Positions 1-8,155 of a stretch of DNA of 64,000 nucleotides are shown here, one piece after another. Every line of letters starts with the position of its first letter. The stretch's first letter is position 1. Both the position numbers and the translations under genes were made by a program. The stretch spans positions 62,001-126,000 of the forward strand of contig NZ_QFFY01000005.1 in assembly GCF_003131205.1 (NCBI RefSeq). Direction: 5' to 3'. Below the pieces are notes generated by a model that saw nothing but the letters and a program-made list of their open reading frames with translations, made no database searches and was not told the origin of the DNA. This DNA is from Occallatibacter savannae. GTDB taxonomy: Bacteria; Acidobacteriota; Terriglobia; Terriglobales; Acidobacteriaceae.

Positions 1-149
1 AGCACCTCGCCGGGCTGAATCACCGTTCCGCTGTCAACCTGAAGCAAACGCGCCGCGTGCAGTACGACCGGTGTTTGAGATTGCTGTGCACTCAATAGAC
101 ACGGCGCGAACGCCAGGCACACTCCAAGAATCCATGAACAAGAACGCAT
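1..149 (-). CDS. Amidohydrolase-like secreted protein, N-terminal part (cut by window edge)
   Basis: An open frame on the minus strand starts at ATG 149 and runs off the left edge, so only about 49 residues are visible. It begins with a signal peptide (basic MRSCSW, then a hydrophobic stretch ending LLSAQQ). It continues with LHAARLLQVDSGTVIQPGEV, which resembles the first beta strands of metal-dependent amidohydrolases of the imidazolonepropionase type, where a short beta-sandwich precedes the TIM barrel. No catalytic histidines are visible because they would lie outside the window. The family call rests on this N-terminal pattern only. The protein is probably exported. Confidence 0.6.
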   Translation of the reverse strand, partial: MRSCSWILGVCLAFAPCLLSAQQSQTPVVLHAARLLQVDSGTVIQPGEV

Positions 150-273
150 GTTGTCTCCGATACGGATATGAATATACAACTGCGAACGCAGCGAAACGGA
201 TCAAGAAATTGCACTCATTCGCTTTTCACAAACATTCATTCAGTCCTTAGCTGGCAATCAGCGGACGGATGGT

Positions 274-516
274 ATGATCCCGGCAAAGGATTCCAAAAAC
301 ATCATGCAGAACGACTCTTATGTACTTGCGCACGAGCAGGCCGGCAGGGAACGTGCGGAACTTCGTGCCCAGATCGAAAAACTTCTCGCCCGCGACGCAA
401 AGCTTGAAAAGCTGGTCGAGATTCTGAAGGAACTACTCCCAGAACAGGCTGCCGTCGAAGTACATGGAGACGGGCACCACGAACAGAACGGTTCACACGA
501 GCATCACCACGGCTGA
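274..516 (+). CDS. Small coiled-coil protein with His-rich tail
   Basis: An 80-residue frame; the core from Met-304 is highly charged and heptad-like (ERAELRAQIEKLL, KLEKLVEILKELL), so a short coiled coil is expected. The last 20 residues are rich in histidine (GDGHHEQNGSHEHHHG). There is no signal peptide or membrane segment. The start is uncertain: ATG 274 has only a weak GGA upstream, while ATG 304 has AAAGGA about 13 nt away. The family is not recognised; the His-rich tail suggests metal binding, which is inference. It stands alone between two minus-strand genes. Confidence 0.5.
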   Translation: MIPAKDSKNIMQNDSYVLAHEQAGRERAELRAQIEKLLARDAKLEKLVEILKELLPEQAAVEVHGDGHHEQNGSHEHHHG

Positions 517-542
517 GTCTCACCGTCCCACTCACCTGAAGA

Positions 543-1721
543 TTAGTACGCTGAGACTCCGGTGATGTGCTGACCGAGGATGAGCGAGTGGATGTCGTGC
601 GTGCCTTCGTACGTCTTCACGGATTCAAGGTTCATCATGTGGCGCATGATGGGGTAGTCCTCCGTGATGCCGTTCGCGCCGAGGATGTCGCGCGAGATGC
701 GCGCGCACTCGAGCGCCATCCACACGTTGTTCCGCTTGGCCATGGAGATGTGCTGGTGGCCGACGGTTCCCGCGTCCTTCAGGCGTCCGACCTGGAGCGA
801 GAGCAACTGCGCTTTTGAAATCTCAGTGACCATCCAGACCAGCTTGTCCTGCACGAGTTGATGGCTTGCGATTGGCTGGTTGTGGAATTGCTTGCGAGCC
901 TTGGCGTATTGCAGCGCCGTGTCGTAACACGACATGGCTGCGCCGATCGCTCCCCAGCTGATTCCGTAGCGCGCCTGGTTGAGGCACATGAGCGGGCTCT
1001 TCAGCCCGCCGGTGCCCGGCAGGAGATTCGACGCCGGCACGTGTACATCCTGCAGCGACAGGCCGCTGGTGACGGATGCGCGCAGCGACCACTTACCGTG
1101 GACTTTGTACGCGCGGAAGCCGGGCCGATTCGTCTCGACAAGAAAGCCGCGTACGCGATTGTCTTCATCTTCGACCTTGGCCCAGATGATGGCGACGTCG
1201 GCAATGTTGCCGGAGGTGATCCACATCTTCTCGCCGTTCAGGATGTACCCATCGCCGGATTTATGCGCGACCGTGGTCATTCCGCCCGGGTTCGATCCAA
1301 CCCCCGGCTCCGTCAATCCGAAGCAGCCAAGCTTCTCGCCCCTGGCCATTGCGGGCAGCCAGGTATTCTTCTGCTCGTCGGATCCGAAGGTGTAGATGGG
1401 ATACATGCAGAGCGCCGATTGCACGCTTACGAAGCTGCGCAGGCCTGAGTCGCCGCGCTCCATCTCCTGCATCACCAGGCCGTACTCGACGTTGGACATG
1501 CCCGCGCAGCCATAGCCGTCGATGGTGGCGCCGAAGAAGCCCAGCTCACCCATCAGCGGAACGAGTTCGCGCGGGAACCGCTCCGTCCGGTAGCACTCTT
1601 CAACGATCGGTATGACGTTGTCTTCAATGAAGTCTCGAGCAGTGCGCCTCACCAGCAGTTCATCTTCGCTGAAGCTTGCGTCGAGGTGGAGAAAGTCAAC
1701 ACCTTGGAATTTGAAAGCCAT
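543..1721 (-). CDS. gcdH: Acyl-CoA dehydrogenase, glutaryl-CoA dehydrogenase type
   Basis: This 392-residue flavoenzyme has the full acyl-CoA dehydrogenase length. It most resembles glutaryl-CoA dehydrogenase, which oxidises and decarboxylates glutaryl-CoA to crotonyl-CoA in lysine/tryptophan breakdown. Visible signatures are the substrate-site segment DSGLRSFVSVQS, the FAD region CFGLTEP and WIT, the block LNQARYGISWGAIGA, and the C-terminal YEGTHDIHSLILG carrying the catalytic glutamate at about residue 372. All match the GCDH subgroup better than short-chain acyl-CoA dehydrogenases. It is cytosolic and appears monocistronic, with no ETF or glutaconate genes alongside. Exact substrate choice is inferred. 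Confidence 0.88.
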   Translation of the reverse strand: MAFKFQGVDFLHLDASFSEDELLVRRTARDFIEDNVIPIVEECYRTERFPRELVPLMGELGFFGATIDGYGCAGMSNVEYGLVMQEMERGDSGLRSFVSVQSALCMYPIYTFGSDEQKNTWLPAMARGEKLGCFGLTEPGVGSNPGGMTTVAHKSGDGYILNGEKMWITSGNIADVAIIWAKVEDEDNRVRGFLVETNRPGFRAYKVHGKWSLRASVTSGLSLQDVHVPASNLLPGTGGLKSPLMCLNQARYGISWGAIGAAMSCYDTALQYAKARKQFHNQPIASHQLVQDKLVWMVTEISKAQLLSLQVGRLKDAGTVGHQHISMAKRNNVWMALECARISRDILGANGITEDYPIMRHMMNLESVKTYEGTHDIHSLILGQHITGVSAY

Positions 1722-1795
1722 GATTACACCTTGCCATTTCTGTCGTGCTCAAACCTCGAAGGCTAACAGACGGGCCTCAGTTGGTTCCAGAGCGG

Positions 1796-3589
1796 CTATT
1801 TGCAGGACTCTGGTTCCTTCTCGAGTTTGTTGATTGCCTCAACCTCCGAGGAGTTGAGCGCGCGCCGATAGACCCGCACGGAGCCGACGTCGCCCGAGAA
1901 GAAGAGACCATCGTCGCGCTGAGCGCCGATGAGGATCGGGCCCTTGCTCGAACCCCAGGGGCCAAGGTCTTCGCGCGTCTGCACCTCGCGTCCGTTGATA
2001 TAGAGGCGAAGCTTGCCAAGCGTCTGATCGAAGACTGCGGCGGTGTGAACCCAGATCCCGATCGGGAAGCCATCGCCGTTGACCCAGTAATCAGTCCATC
2101 GCGTGCCGAAGGTGGTCGCGCCCCATTGGGCGGCTGGATTCGGTCCGAAGCCGAGGCGCCACTGCGAGCCCCATCGCGGTCCTACTTGCGACACCCAGGC
2201 TGTGTACGCGGCGGGCTTATGCGGCTTCACCCACGCTGTCACAGTGATTGATCCCGCATTGTCGTAATCAGCGTTCTTCGGGAACTCGATGTAAGCTCCG
2301 GAGCCGTTGAATGCGTACGCCATATTCGCACGGCCGTGCCGATCGGCGGTGAGGGTTGCGCCGTGGATTATCGATTTGCTTTCGGGATGGCAGACGTCTA
2401 CAGCAGAACCATTCAGCGGAAGGAGGGCAACGAGTCCGGACTTCAGGTCGACTGCGGAACCGTAGTTGTTGGTCACGCCTGCTTCGGCGGTAAATCCAGG
2501 AATTTCCTTAAGCCGTGCCACATCCTGTTGTCGTCCTGCTGCAGAGAGAGAAGCGATCAGGTTCTCACCTTCCGACGGATCGAACCGGAAGTCATCGCCG
2601 TACTCAGCCTTCAATCCATTCCAGAAGGCTGTCAGATCCGTGTTGCCCGCGCTCAATTCATCCAGCATCGGCCGAGCAGCTGAGTACTGTGGAAGCTTGT
2701 CATCGGCGTAAGCGGACCCGAAGCGCCTCACCCATGCATGACGCCGCCTCTGCGCCTCGGTGAGGTAGCGCGCGGGACCATGGGAGACGTGCGGGTCCGG
2801 CTCGGCAAGCAATTCGAGCCCTCGGTAGAACGCCCGAAGGCCGACGGTACCGTGTGTTTCGCCGGGGAAGACCTCGTAGTGATACTCAACATCGGCATTC
2901 GGACTGCTTTCAAATGTCTTCGCGAACCGCAGTGCCCCGACGGAGATGTCGGCTTCTTCATCGCCGCCTGCGCCGATGAATACGAAGCGCGACCTCGCCG
3001 CCGGCTTTGCGATCGCTTCGCTCAGAAGCGCAACGAACCTATCATCAAGCCCGTAACTGGGGCTGATGGCGAGATTCGCCTGGAAGACCTCGGGCCGGCG
3101 GATGAAGGCGTACAGCGAGAACATCCCTGCGTTGGAATGGCCGAGAAGGATGTGGTAGTTCCCGAGCGAATACTCCGAGGTGAGCTGAGGGATCAACTCG
3201 TCGGCGAGAAACGAGAGGAACTTGTCGGAAGGACCGTTTGCAAATTCGGCGCCTTCAAAAGTCGGCATCAGGTCGCGTCCGCGGTTGGTATTCACCACGC
3301 CTGCGACGACCATGGGTGGAAGCCTGCCGTTGCCGGTGAGGTGGTTCACCACGACGGCGACGTTGCTGAAGGTCCACTCACCGTCGAGCACGATCAACAG
3401 CGGCATGTTCGGCTTTGTCTGCTTCGGAACCGAAACGAGAATCTCGCGCTTCTCGCCGAGGATTTTCGATTGAACGCTTTCGCGCTTGCCTAGTGTTACG
3501 GCGGAGTCCTGCGCAAGTGCGATCGAGGCAGAGCAGAACAATAACGTGGTGGTCGCAAGCACAAAGAAGCCGCGAGGAAGTGAGATCAT
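1796..3589 (-). CDS. Secreted esterase (alpha/beta hydrolase) with C-terminal LamG domain
   Basis: A 597-residue exported protein with a signal peptide ending near ASIALAQ (residues 1-27). Residues about 35-270 form an Esterase/IroE-like alpha/beta hydrolase, with the nucleophile elbow GHSNAG (Ser about 152) and a late GETHGT histidine. A linker follows, then residues about 390-590 form a concanavalin-like LamG jelly roll (FNGSGAYIEFP, ITVTAWVKP, WVHTAAVFD, LRLYINGREV, GDVGSVRVYRRALN). The esterase half recalls siderophore or carbohydrate esterases; the LamG half suggests glycan binding. A role in deacylating a polysaccharide or glycoconjugate outside the cytoplasm is inference. It appears monocistronic. 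Confidence 0.8.
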   Translation of the reverse strand: MISLPRGFFVLATTTLLFCSASIALAQDSAVTLGKRESVQSKILGEKREILVSVPKQTKPNMPLLIVLDGEWTFSNVAVVVNHLTGNGRLPPMVVAGVVNTNRGRDLMPTFEGAEFANGPSDKFLSFLADELIPQLTSEYSLGNYHILLGHSNAGMFSLYAFIRRPEVFQANLAISPSYGLDDRFVALLSEAIAKPAARSRFVFIGAGGDEEADISVGALRFAKTFESSPNADVEYHYEVFPGETHGTVGLRAFYRGLELLAEPDPHVSHGPARYLTEAQRRRHAWVRRFGSAYADDKLPQYSAARPMLDELSAGNTDLTAFWNGLKAEYGDDFRFDPSEGENLIASLSAAGRQQDVARLKEIPGFTAEAGVTNNYGSAVDLKSGLVALLPLNGSAVDVCHPESKSIIHGATLTADRHGRANMAYAFNGSGAYIEFPKNADYDNAGSITVTAWVKPHKPAAYTAWVSQVGPRWGSQWRLGFGPNPAAQWGATTFGTRWTDYWVNGDGFPIGIWVHTAAVFDQTLGKLRLYINGREVQTREDLGPWGSSKGPILIGAQRDDGLFFSGDVGSVRVYRRALNSSEVEAINKLEKEPESCK

Positions 3590-3692
3590 CAGACGCTCCC
3601 GTTCGACCTAATTGATCGAAGCAGGAAGTATAGAATGCCGCCTGTGATTTCGAATGTGAGGTGCGCGGTCCCCGATCTTCTCGGCGATCGAT

Positions 3693-4763
3693 TCAGGCCG
3701 CTGCCTTCAAGCGCCCTTCCAGCAAGAACATGAGCTGCACCTCTTCGTCACGCAGCGAGTGCTGATTGGCTCTCATCTTCTTCTCCGCAGTTTCCAGGGT
3801 CTTGATCAGCTCGCCTGTCATGTAGCTTTCTAGAACGGTGGGATGAACGTAGCACTTGCGGCACACGGCGGGCGTGTTGCCGAGTCGTTCGGCGACCTTT
3901 TTGATTGCCTCAACTACATTCTTCTTGGCCTGCGTCTGTGTCTCGCACGCCTCGCACTCGCGCAGCGCGAGGCAGGCGAGCACGGTGCCCGCCCAGGTTC
4001 GGAAGTCTTTCGCGGTAAACGGCTGCTCAGTGATGGTCCGCAAGTACTCGTTTACGTCGGAGGAGTCGACCGTGTGCAGCGAGCCGTCCTCGTCGATGTA
4101 CTGGAAGAGTTCATAGCCCGGCAGGTCGAGGCACCTCTTCACAATGCGCGCCAGCCGCCGATCGCTCAGGTCAATGACATGCTGCTTGCCACTCTTCCCC
4201 TTGAACTTGAACCGGACCGTCGCACCTTCGACGTCGACGTGCTTATTGCGCAGCGTCGTCAGGCCGTAGGACTTGTTTTCTTTCGCGTACTCCTCGTTCC
4301 CGATGCGGATGAAGGTCGTCTCCAGCAGGCGAACGATGGTCGCCAGCACCTTTTCCTTCGGCAGGCCGGGTAGGGCGAGATCCTGCTCGACACGTTCGCG
4401 GATGATTGGCAGGGTCTCGCCGAAGAGCTTCATGCGCTCGTACTTGGTCTCGTCGCGCACCTCGCGCCATCGTGGATGGTACCTGCTCTGCTTGCGGCCA
4501 CGCGCGTCGCGTCCGGTTGCCTGGAGGTGGCCGTTGGCGCGTGTGCAGATCCAGACGTCGGTCCATGCCGGGGGAACGACTAGAGACTTGATGCGGGCCA
4601 GAGTGTCCTTGTCCCGAACCGGCTTCCCTTCGGGGTCGAAGTATTGGAAGCTCTTGCCTCTGCGCCGCCGCGTGATGCCGGGAGCGGAATCGGTGACGTA
4701 ACGTAAGCCGGCTAGCTTAGAAGCTTCAACGGGATCTAGAACGATTTCGGTAGTTGTAGACAT
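3693..4763 (-). CDS. DNA topoisomerase IB, bacterial/poxvirus type
   Basis: The enzyme relaxes supercoils by nicking one strand through a 3'-phosphotyrosine. The N-terminal half has the topoisomerase IB DNA-binding domain (GKSFQYFDPEGKPV, LVVPPAWTDVWICTRANGHL). The C-terminal catalytic core shows the conserved arginine region DLSDRRLARIVKRC, the TAKDFRTWAGT block, and the active-site tyrosine in VCRKCYVHP about 51 residues from the end. I chose the start at MSTTTE (4763, 356 residues); an in-frame ATG at 4826 would add 21 residues that do not look domain-like. Shine-Dalgarno evidence is weak for both. It is a single gene and likely nucleoid-associated. Confidence 0.87.
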   Translation of the reverse strand: MSTTTEIVLDPVEASKLAGLRYVTDSAPGITRRRRGKSFQYFDPEGKPVRDKDTLARIKSLVVPPAWTDVWICTRANGHLQATGRDARGRKQSRYHPRWREVRDETKYERMKLFGETLPIIRERVEQDLALPGLPKEKVLATIVRLLETTFIRIGNEEYAKENKSYGLTTLRNKHVDVEGATVRFKFKGKSGKQHVIDLSDRRLARIVKRCLDLPGYELFQYIDEDGSLHTVDSSDVNEYLRTITEQPFTAKDFRTWAGTVLACLALRECEACETQTQAKKNVVEAIKKVAERLGNTPAVCRKCYVHPTVLESYMTGELIKTLETAEKKMRANQHSLRDEEVQLMFLLEGRLKAAA

Positions 4764-4852
4764 GGCCCTGAACTGGAGGAACTTACCTTCTTCGTTCCTG
4801 ACAGGGTTGGATGCCTCAACTTCCACATTGGTACGATCACGCCCGCAAGCAT

Positions 4853-6241
4853 CTACTCGTCGCCATCTTCCGTTTCGAGGTCGGGGATGACCGCGGGGCG
4901 AGTACTCGTCGGCATTGTCGCGATGGTATTCAGATCAGCAAGGACCTGTTTCCAGCGCTCAGGGTCCTTCTTGGTTGTAATGGGAAGTTCGAGATTGGCG
5001 TAGTACTTCTGAATGTCTTCCTTGATTCCCGGCGGAATGGGCTGCGACGGGTTCTGGACGAGTCGATGCAGAAGTTCAGCATAGGTCGCGTCGGTTAAGG
5101 GATAGCCGCCGGCTCGAACCACTTTCCCAGTATCAAGATCGCGATTCGGCAACGGATGATTCGGATCGCGCCGCGTCGGTTCGCTCGAGTACGGCCGGGT
5201 AAGACTGGCCAGAGGAGGAATCGGCCCCTTGAAGCGCGAAGCTTCGGGCGTATACCGCGTCAGAATCCGGCGCATGGACGTGATTGAGACAGCTACGCTG
5301 TGCGCGTAGTCGGCCTCGGTCTGCTCCGTCGGGCCCTTCACGTTGACCAATGCAAGCGGGCCGACCTTCGGAAGGATAAAGAGCAGCGCCGCCAGCAGGT
5401 GAGTTTCGATGCCAGCCTTCCGCCTGTAAGCATCCCAGTCTTCTTCTTTCGCTACGGCGGCCGACTCCTTCTGGAGTTCAAGGACCTCCGGGGTCGTCGG
5501 GTCAGCCGGTTCGTGGCTGCGGTGCAGCAGAGTGACTGCGTAGGCGATTCGCGGAATAAAGGTTCGCGCCGCGAAGCGGTAGTCACGCACGTTGATCCTT
5601 CGGCGCCCTCTGAAGTTTTCCGTCAATCCGTAGGTCTGGTAGAAGGCCTGCGCGAGTTGCCGCATCGAGACGCGGAATCCGATTCGGCGCATATAGCGCA
5701 AGGGCGCCACGCGATGATGGGTGATCTCGTTGATGTCGAAGGCGAATTCGGTCTGGACGTGCTGGTGTTTGCCTTCTGCATAGCTGACCGACTTGCCGTA
5801 TCTGGCTCCAAGCTTCGGGAACTCGATCGACACCGCAAGGTTAGTCGCTTCCGCATGGCCGACGGAATCGCCGATGTAGTGCGAAAGTGCCCCAACGGCA
5901 AACGCAAGCTCATCGGCATCATGCGCGTTGCGAAAGAGATTCACGACGAAGTCGCCCGAGCGCACGTAGTGGGTCAAATTTGAGAATGATTCATCGCCGA
6001 ATGGATAGTAGCCGATGTCCTGGATTACGCAGCCGCCATAAGCGTACGCGCGAGCGCGGTCGAGATCAGCTTTGGTGAGATTTGGATAGCGGCTCAGAAG
6101 CAAGGGAACGATCGAGTCCTGCCACGTAAGGTCGATCAGCTGCTCGTGGGTCAAAAGAGAGTACGCGTCAACCGATCGCGGGCAGATCAGCACCAAGACC
6201 AGCACGAGTGCTGCAAATATTGCCGATCGTGTGCGCTTCAT
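4853..6241 (-). CDS. Exported zinc-dependent phospholipase C-like protein
   Basis: A 462-residue protein with an N-terminal signal or anchor (residues 5-26, ending SVDAYS). It then resembles the Zn_dep_PLPC family: LLTHEQLIDLTW with an early His, DIGYYPFGDESFSNLTHYVRSG, and FAVGALSHYIGDSVGHAEATN, giving a His/Asp set typical of this all-helical metal-binding fold. The C-terminal third (about residues 290-462) is not recognised and is Pro- and charge-rich. It starts 30 bp downstream of the MlaF-like ATPase stop on the same strand, so all three genes could be one transcript. The link between a lipid transporter and a phospholipid-cleaving enzyme is suggestive but inferred. Confidence 0.75.
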   Translation of the reverse strand: MKRTRSAIFAALVLVLVLICPRSVDAYSLLTHEQLIDLTWQDSIVPLLLSRYPNLTKADLDRARAYAYGGCVIQDIGYYPFGDESFSNLTHYVRSGDFVVNLFRNAHDADELAFAVGALSHYIGDSVGHAEATNLAVSIEFPKLGARYGKSVSYAEGKHQHVQTEFAFDINEITHHRVAPLRYMRRIGFRVSMRQLAQAFYQTYGLTENFRGRRRINVRDYRFAARTFIPRIAYAVTLLHRSHEPADPTTPEVLELQKESAAVAKEEDWDAYRRKAGIETHLLAALLFILPKVGPLALVNVKGPTEQTEADYAHSVAVSITSMRRILTRYTPEASRFKGPIPPLASLTRPYSSEPTRRDPNHPLPNRDLDTGKVVRAGGYPLTDATYAELLHRLVQNPSQPIPPGIKEDIQKYYANLELPITTKKDPERWKQVLADLNTIATMPTSTRPAVIPDLETEDGDE

Positions 6242-6271
6242 TTATCTCCAATATAGAAGTCTCAGTACGAG

Positions 6272-7111
6272 CTATTCGATGAACTCGCGAACGAGGGGAT
6301 TGTCGCTGTTTACCAATTCATGAAGAGTTCCGTCGAAGATCAGCCGTCCTTCCGACAGCATCAAAAAGGTCGTGTTGACGTCGTACTGGCCCTTCGGCAG
6401 CGGAACCATGCGGTCCTCCGCCGGCTCGAAGCGATGGCTGCACATGGTGAACGCGTCCTGCAGGCGGTGTGTCACCAGGATGGAAGGGGTTCGATAGACG
6501 TCGCGCTGCTTCACGATCAGTTCGATGATGGTCGTCGAGGTCACCGGATCGAGGCCGCCGGTTGGGGAGTCGTAAAGAAGCAGGTCAGGCGTATGAATCA
6601 AGGCTCGGGCGATGGCAACGCGGCGCCGCATGCCCCCGGAGAGACTGCCGGGGTATAGGCTAAAGGTTTGTTCCAGGCCCACGAATCGGAGGGACTCTCG
6701 CACGCGAACATCAATCTCGTCGTCGGCAACTTCTTCCTGTATCAGCTGGTAAGCAATGTTGTCGCGGACCGTCAGCGAATCGAAGAGAGCGCCTTCCTGA
6801 AACACAAAACCCGTGCGAGTGCGCAGAGAGAAGAGCTCCTTCTCCGGCATCTGAGAGATCTCATGGCCGAAGAGGTGGATTGCACCACTGTCGGGGCACA
6901 GCAGACCGTTCGCCAGCTTCAGCAGTACGCTTTTGCCAACACCCGCAGGTCCCAGTAGAACGCGCGACTCATTGGGACCGACCTTGAAGCTTACGTCATC
7001 GAGGACGGAGTTGCCGGGAAAAGAAATGGAGACGTTGCGGAACTCAACGATCGGCTCCGGGCCGGCTGCCGGACTCCTGTTCGGATCAGCCGAGATCGCT
7101 GACGCGGTCAT
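6272..7111 (-). CDS. mlaF: MlaF-type lipid ABC transporter ATPase, atypical Walker B
   Basis: A 279-residue ATP-binding subunit of an Mla/Ttg2-type transporter that moves lipids between inner membrane and envelope. Visible are Walker A GPAGVGKS (residues about 54-61), the Q-loop FVFQEG (Gln 105), the signature LSGGMRRR (158-163) and the switch His in LVTHRL (about 215). The Walker B region reads LLLYDSPTGGLDP: the catalytic glutamate normally after the Asp is Ser 182. A TAATG overlap (1 nt) couples it to the permease gene upstream. No mlaD-like MCE gene lies next to it. ATPase activity may therefore be slow or use another base; this is inferred from the family. Confidence 0.87.
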   Translation of the reverse strand: MTASAISADPNRSPAAGPEPIVEFRNVSISFPGNSVLDDVSFKVGPNESRVLLGPAGVGKSVLLKLANGLLCPDSGAIHLFGHEISQMPEKELFSLRTRTGFVFQEGALFDSLTVRDNIAYQLIQEEVADDEIDVRVRESLRFVGLEQTFSLYPGSLSGGMRRRVAIARALIHTPDLLLYDSPTGGLDPVTSTTIIELIVKQRDVYRTPSILVTHRLQDAFTMCSHRFEPAEDRMVPLPKGQYDVNTTFLMLSEGRLIFDGTLHELVNSDNPLVREFIE

Positions 7112-7953
7112 TAGGGAACCACCGTCAGCATGATCTGCGTGAGCAGAAAGTCGACGAAGATGATCAGCACGGACGAGACGACGACGGCCTTGATGGTCGA
7201 CCGGCCAACGCCCTCAGTGCCGCCGGTGGTTCTGAGGCCGTAGAAGCACCCGATGCTGGCGATGATGAATCCGGAGAAGATGGGCTTGATGAGCCCCTGC
7301 ATGATGTCGCCGAGCCGCAGGTACTCATACGCCATGGAGAAGTACTGCGTGCCGTTCTGATGATTCATGAACACCGTAACGGCGGCTCCGCCTAGGATGC
7401 CGAAGAAGTTCGCCACGATGGTGAGGAAGAACAGCATGGTGACGCAGGCGAAGATGCGCGGAGTCACCAGCTTGCGCATCGGATCCACGCCGAGAGCGCG
7501 CATGGCGTCGATCTGCTCGGTGACGACCATTGAGCCAAGTTCGCTGGCCATGGAGGAAGCGTTTCGGCCGGACACCATGATTCCGGTCAGCACCGGGCCC
7601 AGCTCGCGGATCATGGAGGTGCTCACGAACCGCCCGGTTACAGAAGTCGCACCAAATTGCGAGAGCGTAGCGGCCGACTGTAACGCAAGGACGCCGCCGG
7701 TAAAGAACCCAGAAAGCAGTACAATGGAGGCTGAACCCACGCCGATGATGTCGGCCTGGATCAGGAAATCGGGCCAGTAGATGGGCGGGCGAAAGAGGTT
7801 GGTCGCACCTCGCCAGGCGAACAGGGAATAATCCTGCACCGTGCCCACGATGTTCTTGGCGGTATTCTCGATCGATTGGAAGGCCATCTGGTTGCCGCAG
7901 TGTAAGTTGCGGAATGTGGGGTTCTTGCTCCCGTCCTGCACAGAATAGCGCAT
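7111..7953 (-). CDS. mlaE: MlaE-type lipid ABC transporter permease
   Basis: A 280-residue integral membrane protein of the MlaE/permease family. The hallmark segment around ELGPVLTGIMVSGRNASSM, followed by ELGSMVVTEQIDAMRALGVDP, is intact, and about five or six hydrophobic helices are visible. It pairs with the ATPase encoded immediately downstream (TAA/ATG overlap). The start is uncertain: ATG 7953 has AGGGG very close, while Met-23 (ATG 7887) begins the part that aligns with the family but has no clear ribosome-binding site. The gene diverges from otsA across about 200 bp, which should hold the promoters of both. Confidence 0.87.
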   Translation of the reverse strand: MRYSVQDGSKNPTFRNLHCGNQMAFQSIENTAKNIVGTVQDYSLFAWRGATNLFRPPIYWPDFLIQADIIGVGSASIVLLSGFFTGGVLALQSAATLSQFGATSVTGRFVSTSMIRELGPVLTGIMVSGRNASSMASELGSMVVTEQIDAMRALGVDPMRKLVTPRIFACVTMLFFLTIVANFFGILGGAAVTVFMNHQNGTQYFSMAYEYLRLGDIMQGLIKPIFSGFIIASIGCFYGLRTTGGTEGVGRSTIKAVVVSSVLIIFVDFLLTQIMLTVVP

Positions 7954-8155
7954 GCCCCTGCACGGCTCGGTCTAGAGAATCACCAAACCCGTGCATTACT
8001 GAACCGCAACTGACGCTGAAAGTGATCCGCCGGGACTGCTTGTGAGCGCGTAAGTTCCTCATCGAACAAGGGCTTGGTCCAGCACTGCACGACGCAGAGT
8101 AGAAGTTTGGCATCTAAGCAAGAGTGCCCGACAAAGAATCCTACGGGGAGGCTGA

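Noticed and set aside
858..1448. Long open frames antisense to gcdH
   Set aside because: They are mirror images of a well-supported gene in a GC-rich genome; residue use is Arg-, Gly- and Ala-rich without conserved motifs.
3843..4373. 176-codon frame opposite the topoisomerase gene
   Set aside because: It is fully within the reverse strand of a conserved enzyme with intact motifs.
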